64,000 nt of DNA from Brassica napus (taxonomy: Eukaryota > Streptophyta > Magnoliopsida > Brassicales > Brassicaceae). Where the stretch lies: NCBI RefSeq assembly GCF_020379485.1, contig NC_063452.1, positions 13,061,065 through 13,125,064 on the forward strand. The letters are read 5' to 3'. This document shows, piece by piece, positions 56,295 to 64,000 of the stretch. Below the pieces are notes generated by a model, which saw only the letters and a list, made by a program, of their open reading frames with translations, did no database searches and was not told the DNA's origin. The position numbers were made by a program, and so were the translations under genes. Each line of letters begins with the position of its first letter. Within the stretch, counting starts at the first letter, position 1.

Positions 56295-56726
56295 TCAAGT
56301 GGAAAGTGGAGAAGGAGGATCCTTCTCAATGTAGGGGTCTCCACAAGTGATGGTTCCACAATACTCAACATCTAGTGGAGACTGAATTGGGTAAGAGACA
56401 ACTTTGTTGACATTGAGGAGTGTGACCTTCTTGTTGGGAAAATCGATGTAAGCACCCACATTAGTAAGGAATGGTGTGCCCAGGATCAATGGAACTCTCT
56501 TCTCAGTTGCCATCTTCAAGACAGTGAGGTCTATAGGGATGGTGCAAGATCCAATCTTCAAAGGGAAGTCCTTGATGAGACCAATAGAAGTAGTAGAAGA
56601 AGAATTCCCAAACGTGAGAGAGGAAGTATTTGGCTCCATGTGTTCAATCTCAAGACTCTTCACCATCTCCATTGAGATCACATTCACACTTGCACTAGAA
56701 TCAACAAGAGCATACCAAGGGAGCAA
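56295..56726 (-). pseudogene. Gypsy aspartic protease region
   Basis: Retropepsin-like fold: WYALVDSSASVNVISMEMV at the N-terminus (DSG is usual at the active site; here the Gly is Ser), then LPLILGTPFL-type VPLILGTPFLTNVGAYIDF. Its frame differs from the gag frame just upstream, which ends at 56701, so gag and protease are separated by a frame change. Reading continues to 56295 and ends without any RT. Confidence 0.7.
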
Positions 56727-58728
56727 TACAGGTGAACTTCCCTTGGGATTCTAATTTAGGGAGAGACTTTGGTGTGACTGGTGGATCAAGTTTCAAAGTT
56801 GAGATGTTGAGAAGCTCTGCTACTTCTGCTTGGTGGTCTACAATGTCCTTGATGAGCATCATTTGGACATGAGCCTCACGCATACCCGAAATCGCTGGAA
56901 GCTTAATTCCAATATCACTTAGGTCTTTTCTGAACTTGGAAATCACCTTCTTCTGAGCTTTGGTGAGGACCCTTTGTGGAAATGGGAGCTTGTCATAGGG
57001 TGACTGCTCAACCTCAGTGGTGTCCTCCAGCTTGAACTCTTTCAGCTTCTGGTTAGCTCTCTTCGCAACTGTTTTCTCAGCCATGGGTTCATCTCCCTTC
57101 AAAATCTTTGCTTCAACCATTTTGTCAACTTCCTCCACAATATTTGCTTCAGATGCTGCTACAATCAGATGCTCAACCTGTTCAATCTCAGTTCCAAACA
57201 CCAATCTTTCAATTTCATCTACCTCTTTCTTGTGGTTACTCAATTCAATCCCTGAAGAAGTGGTAGAGAGGACAACATTGCAATACTCCTTGGGTTTTTG
57301 TTCAGATTTTCCAGGTAGAGACCCTTGTTGGCGATTCTGGTGAGTGGTCATGGAAGCAAACTGGTTTTCCAAAGCCCTGAACTTGTTGTTGAGCTCATTG
57401 TAACTTCCATCAATCTTGGAGTGAAGGTTCTTCAACTCATATCCAACCTGCTTCTCACTTCTAGTCTGAGACTCCAAGATCTGTTTCAGTAGAACATCTG
57501 TGCTGCTTTCCTGAGGAGTAAAGGTAGAAAGATTAGCTTGTTGTTGAGAAGACTGGTTCCCTTTATTGGAGAAACCAGGAGGAGGGTTTTGCTGATGCTG
57601 ATAGTTGCCTTGCTGGTTGTTCCTAGGCTGATAACCACTCTGTTGGTTGTTAGGATAGGATTTCTGTTGGTAGTTGTTGTACTGAAAGTTGGGCTCTTTC
57701 TTGTACCAACTACCATTGTTGTTGATGAAACACAGCTCTTCTTGACCTTCCAAACCCTCAACCTCATTGGCCCCAGGTGGTGCATCTTGGTTTGGGTTAC
57801 CAACAAAGTTCAGCTGCTCTTGGGTGGATTTATCAGCAATGAATATGTCTATCTTATCCTGGAGAGCCTTTAACTCCTTCCTCGTCTGCTTGTCATCTGT
57901 TCTACTGCCTTTGTCGTGGTCTCCACTGTAGACTGCGTCACTCTTTACCATGCTGTCAACCAGCTCATCTGCATCTTCCTCAGTTCTTCCCAAGAAGAAC
58001 CCATTGCTAGCTGTATCCAATCTGGCTCTGTACTTAGGAAGAGCTCCCCTGTAGAATGTGCTCAGCAGGCTTTCCTTAGAGAAACCATGGTGAGGGCATT
58101 GAGGTTGGTAGCCCTTGAATCTCTCTCAGGCTTCACTGAATCCATCCAAGACCTTCTGTTGAAAGCTGGAGATCTCATTTCTCAGCTTAGCAGTTCTTGA
58201 AGTAGAGAAGAACTTCTCCAAGAATACTTTCTTGCAGTCATCCCAAGTGGTGATAGAGTCGTTGGGTAGAGACTTCTCCCACTGACGCGCCTTATCCCCT
58301 AAAGAGAAAGGGAATAGCTTGAGCTTGAAGGCATCTTCGGACACACCATTGGTCTTTGACAACCCACAGTATCTGTCGAACCTGTCCAAGTGATCAAATG
58401 GGTCCTCTAAAGCCAAGCCATGATACTTGTTGTTCTCGATCACGTTGAGGAGTCCTGATTTGATCTCAAAGTTGTTAGCTGCCACAGCTGGTGCGCGGAT
58501 TCCCAGTCTATGACCATGAATGTTGGGGCAGTCATAAGTGCCAATGGGTCGAGCTGCTCGATGTGGGTGTTCTGGCCCTTGCGGTGGATCTGCCATATCA
58601 ATATCCAATCTCTGCAAGTGAGCCTGTTGCTCTTCTTCTCTTCTCGCTCTAGCACACACTCTCTCTAAAGCTCTGATGTCTGCAACTCTTGAAACTAGGT
58701 TTGATGGACCCCTGCTCCTCAAGTTCAT
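56701..58728 (-). pseudogene. Gypsy gag with one nonsense codon
   Basis: Starts at MNLRSRGPSN (58728), just after an acceptor-like TTTCAG. The capsid domain is recognisable: GLALEDPFDHLDRFDRYC, FSLGDKARQWEKSLP, TTWDDCKKVFLEKFF. A TGA at 58126-58128 replaces a codon right after DGFSEA; the same frame reopens to 56701. The later part is Gln/Asn-rich (NQQSGYQPRNNQQGNYQHQQ) with a long charged linker. Confidence 0.85.
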
Positions 58729-58841
58729 ACACCTGAAAGTTAAAGGGAGGTGAAGAAGGAGAATCAGTAACAAAAGAAAATAAAAATGACTTAGTCTCAA
58801 GCAAGTGACTAAATCTCAATGTTCAAATCTACTCAGAATTT

Positions 58842-58854
58842 GGCAACGGCGCCA
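58842..58854 (-). other. Primer-binding site of the gypsy element
   Basis: TGGCGCCGTTGCC on the minus strand, 6 bases after the LTR end, the site type used by plant Athila/Tat-like elements. A second copy is at 53258-53270. Confidence 0.85.
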
Positions 58855-58860
58855 ATTTTA

Positions 58861-60351
58861 TGTTAGGAGTTTTCAAGGCTCCTAAGACAAATGATGTAGT
58901 ATAAAAGATTGTGGAACCAGTTCTGAGGGATATCAAAGCACCGAGAATGCAAGTACGTGCTTAATCTAAGTGCAACCAATGATTTAGATGAGTTTTATGG
59001 TACTACTAATAATAAAATGCAATAACAGAACAATAAAACAATAAAAGAAGTGACTTTCTTTGGTTATGATAAAAAAGAACTCATGGGCATAGGAATTAGA
59101 CCTTGGGTGATCAAGTTTCGAACTAAGGATGATAAATGATCAATCAAAATATCAACCTTAAGCTTAGACACAATATTAAACAAACTCTATGTCTAGATGA
59201 ATGTTCATTTGCTAACATATTTCAAACATCAAATGTATTTGGTTGAATAATATGAAAGCAATCATTACTAACAAGTCTATTGGCTATCTTAACACTTTTA
59301 ACAACAAATGTCTTTGGTAAAGTATGTTAAAAGCTTAGGAGAGTTGTCTCAGGCATTTCATCAAACACCTTGTGGGTGGGAAATGCCTAAAGATCAACTT
59401 TTGAAAGGCCAACTCAGAAGATGCATTATGAATACTCTACTAGAGAGGAATAAGAAGGATCTACACTATAACATCCTAGATCTAGCCTAATCACCCTTAA
59501 TTTCCCTAACCCATGAATTCAATAGTGGATTACTCACTACTCTTCATGATTCCTCTTAAACCCATATTGGATTTCAGATTAATCATGTAGAGAAATACAG
59601 ATAATAGATTAGAAATCAATAGGATAACATATGATCAAATGAATCAAAGAGATGAACTTTTTCAAGAGGTTTTTGGTGGTTTTCTCCAAGATAAAGATAT
59701 CTAGCCTCCAATGACTTACAAAAGACCCTTAAACATAGGTTTAGAAAGTGTAAAATGTGCATAATGAAATGACCAAAAGGCCCTTGAGAAAACATGAATT
59801 CAGCCAAACAAATAGACGCGGAGCGACCTCGACACGTCGCTCCGACAAGTCGCTCCGGGCTTCGGGAGCGACCTCAGTGGGTCGCTCTGAGAGGTCGCTC
59901 TGAGAGGTCGCTCCGGCTCCATTGTGTTGTCGTCACGCGATAGAAATGCGAGCGACCTCGGGGTGTCACTCTGGCCAAGTTGCTCTGGGCTTCAGGAGCG
60001 ACCTGGAGTGGTCGCTCTGATAGGTCGCTCCGGGTCAGTTTTCGGCTTCCACCGGGATGAAATGGCGAGCGACTTCTAGGGGTCGCTCCAGCGAGGTCGC
60101 TCTGAGAGGTAGTTTGGAGCGACCTTATGGCGTCGCTCCGTGATGTCGCTCCCATGCTCTGCTCGTCCAATGATCACCTAGATCACCTATTTTAAGCTCC
60201 AAATGCATCCAAGTGTCTCCAAGAACTCCATGTGGTACTCCAATACCTAATAAAGACTCATGTAGCAAAATGCAACCTAAACATGGCTAAATCCTAGTCT
60301 ATATGATCAAAATGCACATGGGTGAATGGATAAGACATATGCAAGATATCA
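58861..60351 (-). repeat. First (5') LTR of the gypsy element
   Basis: 1,491 bp, near-identical to 53277-54749. It contains the same GAGCGACC array (about 59818-60155), with one extra GAGAGGTCGCTCT unit. Confidence 0.9.
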
Positions 60352-60608
60352 ATCTGGTTAACAAAATGATAAAATTGAGTTTTAAATTCTTAGTTTTGAT
60401 AGCAACGATAAAACAACAAAACATAATTTATGCTTATGCACTATACAATCATATTTATATTCTATGTTCTGCAAATAAAATAGAATACAACAAATAGTAA
60501 AGATTATATAATTCATTTTACATGAATGGTCTTTCCATTTTACGTACACACGATCTATTCCGCTTTTATACACATTGCATCATTATATATAAATGAGAAT
60601 ATATTTAC

Positions 60609-60669
60609 CAGATGGCCCAAATCCAGTTTCGAACAATCTACTTGGTATCTTAAATCTTTCATTTGTAAC
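60609..60669 (-). other. Candidate exon of an unrecognised minus-strand gene
   Basis: 61 bp between a good acceptor (TTTTTCAG) and donor (GTAAAT), reading VTNERFKIPSRLFETGFGPS. The surrounding 60352-61600 contains a GC-richer stretch near 61390-61480 that could be its 5' exon or UTR, but no continuous gene model can be drawn. Confidence 0.25.
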
Positions 60670-61870
60670 CTGAAAAACAAAAGGGAAAGATAAAAATGTT
60701 AGAAACCATATAACAAAGTAAATGTAAAATAAATTGTATATTATAACAATAATGTGGAATGGAAACCATGTAAGACATAACGATATGCATAGCTCACGAT
60801 CTTAAACCACACATGGGAATATATACGAAAACCCTATCAACTAATCACGAATCCCGACACGGAAATATGACACTTAATCCAATGTCAACCCTAATCTTGC
60901 AGTGACGAACTCAATATTCTAGAAACTAACCCCTTTCTAATCATCACTAAACCCTACACGGAAATATAAACCCTAATACAAGTATAAAAATACGTAAATA
61001 TTAAATACAAGTATGAATTCAGAAGCTACAGAAAATGATATTAAACGTTCGAATTAATTTCATTCCAAGTCAAATGGAATATAAACGTCTATATTTTATT
61101 CTATTCCAAGTCAAATGGAATATACCTAACCGTGATCATGTCATTTCTAGACGGTGATAAAATAGGCATAAGAACAACTGGGGAAACCCAAATCCTAAAT
61201 CAATTGGCGAACTTCGATGCGGAAAATCAGATCCGAGATGCAATGGTAACGAGGTTGTAGATTTACCAATTATAGTACCCTAATTCCGAAATAGCCCAAA
61301 TAGAAAAGAAAACAACAGCATATGAATAACAACATATAAACACCCGAGAACTTACGGTAGTTCCAGAAATCTGACAAGAATCGACGGTGTGAAGTAGAAT
61401 AGGAACGGTTTGGTACTACTCGCCGCTGAAACCTTAACGCCGTCGTGTGGTCGACGATCTCCGACGAGAAGAAAATGACGCGTTTACAAAGAATGAAGAA
61501 GAAGTCAACAATTCAAAACAAATCCAGTGGAGATGACGATGTGAAGCGAAGCCGTACCGGAGAAAATTCAAGACTACGAAGGTACCAAAGAAGTAAAAAG
61601 GAAATATGAGAAGTTAGTAAGGCCACAATTTACTTTTTGGATATAATAATTAAGAATATTATTTTTTTTTCAGGTTTCGCCGGTTTCAGGAAGGGGCAGT
61701 ATAGTATTAATTTATAAAATTAACGCCGCATATAGAAACGTTAGGGAAAATGGTTATGCAGTGAATTATGCGTTTTTTTCTTGTCATACAGTCCAATTTC
61801 CCAATCTTTAACGTGTACAATTTAGTTAGAGAGATGTAGAAGTAGAAGAATTCCTTAACTTTGGTGCCAG
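60670..61870. other. Intergenic or partial-gene region
   Basis: No long frame. AACCCTAA-type sequences at 60820-60990 and a GC-richer patch at 61400-61580 hint at a 5' UTR on the minus strand. Nothing more can be supported. Confidence 0.3.
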
Positions 61871-63165
61871 TTTGAGGAATGTCTTCAACCTCTTATCTCA
61901 TTTGTCTTATAGCATTTCCACTCTATTGGTATGCTTTTTTTGTATAATAGCATTTAAAGTCAAAAATACTCTAATTCATCTTACTTTTTATTCTAAAATA
62001 AAGATTTTATTTTTACTTCTATATATTAAGAGAAAAATAGGATTTTTTTTTATTTTTAAAAATGTTATTTTAGAAGATTACATTAGAGTAAACTTCATTC
62101 CCATATATATTAAAAGAAAAGTCACTTTAGTGAGGTCTGGTGACGTGTCACTCATAGGTGAAGTTTCAAAAAAATTGTTATAATTTGATTGGTTGATTTT
62201 TTTTAGTTTTTATTTATTTAAATTTGATCTAAAAATTTAAGGTAAGTCTAAAAACATTTAACATCACTTGCTATATAATCTAAAAAATATTACAAATAAC
62301 AATTTATGGCAACAAATTCTCGAAATTATAGAAAGATTAATAATGTTTTATTTATTACTTTTAATATTTATAAACTATAAAATATAATGAACAAATTTTT
62401 ATATAAGATAATTACAATAGTTTTATACTCTACTTGATGAATTGTATTCGAATATAATTATATAATAACTATTTTAAATATTACAAAATCCAAACATGTT
62501 TATTAATATGATTTTTAAATTATTTATCGTTGTTTACAGAATAAATTTATACAAATTTTAAAATTATTTATATAATGTTATAAATTATTTATAAAAATAT
62601 AAATCCTACTATATATTGATTGAGAAGTCACATAAGTGATTTTTTATTACGTGTTGATCATAAATTAACTCTTCAAATTGTTATAATTTGATTGACCGAT
62701 GATTTTTAATTTTATTTATTATAATTATTTTTAAAAGGAAAGGATAATTCAACTACCACTTTCCAAATAATCTACATAATATTAGAAATAATTATTTATG
62801 GTAACTAATTGTTGAAACTATGAAAGAGTAATAATGCGATCAATTTTTTTTATATATTTATAAATTACATAAAATAATAAACCAAAATGTTTATTTGAAT
62901 TGATATAATGATTTTATATTCGTATAGAAAGAATTATATTTGTATATAAAGTATCATAATAACTATTAATGTCCAATAATTCAATGCATGTTTTATAAAT
63001 CATTTATAAAATTATAAATACATTTATAAAAAAATTTATATTGGCTTATCAGATGTTTTAAATTATTATAAGAGGTTCTAAGTCATTTATAGAAGCTTAT
63101 ACATTAATTTATAAAATGTATTTAGAAAATTTATCCTCTTATTACAATATTTTTCATTTTTTTTT
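61871..63165. repeat. AT-rich region with stacked Helitron-like 5' ends
   Basis: Three related starts: CTATATATTAAGAGAAAAATAG near 62020, ATATATTAAAAGAAAAGTCAC near 62106, and ACTATATATTGATTGAGAAGTCAC near 62608. The latter two are followed by similar TTATAATTTGATTG(G/A) blocks, as in nested Helitron-type repeats. No genes. Confidence 0.35.
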
Positions 63166-63169
63166 CATT

Positions 63170-63372
63170 TTTAATGGTAAATTCCTCAACTATGTTTACT
63201 TAGTGTAGAAAACCATAAACTAAAGATTTACTGGTAATAATGGTAATTATGACCTGTTAGAGTTTAATTCATTAAATAAAGTTAGTTTAGGGGGTTTTTC
63301 GTTAAATACTTAGTTTGGGAAAATTAAACAAAACAAACTTAGTTGAGGGTTTTAACGTTAAAATTCCTTTTT
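63170..63372. mobile_element. Short Mutator-like MITE (candidate)
   Basis: The left (GGTAAATTCCTCAACTA...AACTAAAG) and right (reverse complement GGAATTTTAACG...CCCTCAACTAAG) ends are similar, in the style of the mini-MULE at 15.4 kb. No clear target duplication. Confidence 0.35.
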
Positions 63373-63828
63373 CTTTCCTTATTATCTATTATTTAAATCC
63401 TTATAGTGGGATTTGTTTTATCCAAAATTAGTTGCAATCAACTGAGGAAATATCTTCTTTCCTAATATCATGCATTTAATATTTAAATATATATATATAT
63501 GTGAAGATTTGAGTTACCAAAATTATGTATATATTATAACCAGAATATCTTTAAAAATTTATTAGAAGATATTATATCTCATAGATGAATTAAAATTTAT
63601 TAGAGGATATTCTATCTCATAGCTTCTCTTGAAAACAATGTCATTTAGAAACTTAAACTAATTTGCTATATAAATATCACGCCACCCCCATTAGTTTCAC
63701 GCATCTATCTTTTAAGTTTTCATATGTTTTTGATCGTTCTAATTTAAATTCTACTTTTGTCATCTTGCGCAGGTGTATGATAATCAATAAGTAACTCATT
63801 AGACGGGAACATCATTACTGGTAATTTT

Positions 63829-63954
63829 ATGGGGGATTCTTCTTCTCCGTTTATTTTAGTTCTCTTCCTCTCCATGTTGTATCTCTATCTATATTTTTGC
63901 ATCAGTAGTGATTCAACTAACAAAAAGAGACAACTCTGTTTATCCAGGAACTGA
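63829..63954 (+). CDS. Possible small secreted peptide or first exon at the window edge
   Basis: 41-codon frame: MGDSSSPFILVLFLSMLYLY starts a strongly hydrophobic, signal-peptide-like N-terminus, then a short charged tail and TGA. An acceptor-like TTGCGCAG at about 63770 precedes it and donor-like GTAATT follows at 63972, so it could be part of a spliced gene running out of the window. No family recognised. Confidence 0.25.
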   Translation: MGDSSSPFILVLFLSMLYLYLYFCISSDSTNKKRQLCLSRN

Positions 63955-64000
63955 TCATCCCTTTCGAAAAAGGTAATTCTTTTTTTTTATAAAGTTAAAT

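Larger units (their letters stand above)
52929..60351 (-). mobile_element. Ty3/gypsy-type gag-protease element (non-autonomous), LTR-internal-LTR-partial internal
   Basis: On the minus strand: LTR (60351-58861), primer site TGGCGCCGTTGCC (58854-58842, as in plant Athila/Tat-type elements), gag and protease (58728-56295), 1.5 kb non-coding, a purine-rich tract, a second LTR (54749-53277). After that comes another primer site (53270-53258) and the first about 330 bp of a second internal region, which stops at about 52929. No reverse transcriptase, RNase H or integrase anywhere. This matches gag-only (TR-GAG-like) elements and looks like the product of recombination between tandem or nested copies. 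Confidence 0.85.

Overview
This is nuclear DNA of a flowering plant, almost certainly a Brassicaceae species and probably Brassica or a close relative. It is AT-rich, its genes have several introns with GT-AG borders, and much of it is transposable elements. Five low-copy host loci can be read: a CLE14-type signalling peptide (16.8 kb, +), a methyl-CpG-binding-domain-like gene (24.9-27.0 kb, +), a single C2-domain protein (28.5-29.6 kb, -), a UPF0725/cystatin-like gene broken by two transposons (30.9-36.4 kb, +), and a family-2 plant O-methyltransferase (46.6-48.1 kb, -). From memory these match, in order, Arabidopsis genes around At1g63245, At1g63240, At1g63220, At1g63190-63205 and At1g63140. 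The window would then be a conserved block swollen by transposons.

Layout. 0.9-6.8 kb: a Ty1/copia element with gag open and pol damaged. 6.86-14.84 kb: an 8-kb Mutator-like element (MULE) of the transposase plus ULP/DUF1985 type, with palindromic GACGACTTA/TAAGTCGTC repeats and two long hairpins. 15.37-16.39 kb: a mini-MULE with long inverted arms and a 9-bp target duplication. CLE14 follows. 17.8-24.4 kb: a second, badly decayed copia element of the same family with a perfect 5-bp target duplication. Then the MBD-like and C2 genes. 30.9-36.4 kb: the UPF0725 gene with a 694-bp hAT element (8-bp duplication) in exon 1 and a 4.1-kb CACTA element (3-bp duplication) in exon 2. 36.95-37.2 kb: a complete tRNA-derived SINE. 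37.5-42.2 kb: a third, younger-looking copia element. 42.2-46.5 kb: remnants of an unrecognised gene, a Stowaway-like MITE and a truncated LINE. Then the O-methyltransferase, AT-rich Helitron-like sequence, a minus-strand gypsy gag-only element in an LTR-internal-LTR-partial-internal layout (52.9-60.35 kb), and an AT-rich tail.

The most unusual signal is the MULE. A hairpin of about 725 bp lies directly before its transposase reading frame and another of about 300 bp lies in an intron of its ULP-like gene. Both are built from a short palindrome whose arm contains GTAAGT, the consensus 5' splice site. The CACTA subterminal regions and the gypsy LTRs carry unrelated but similarly CGAC-rich palindromic arrays. 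All exon structures were read by eye from reading frames and splice consensus; no transcript data or database search was available.
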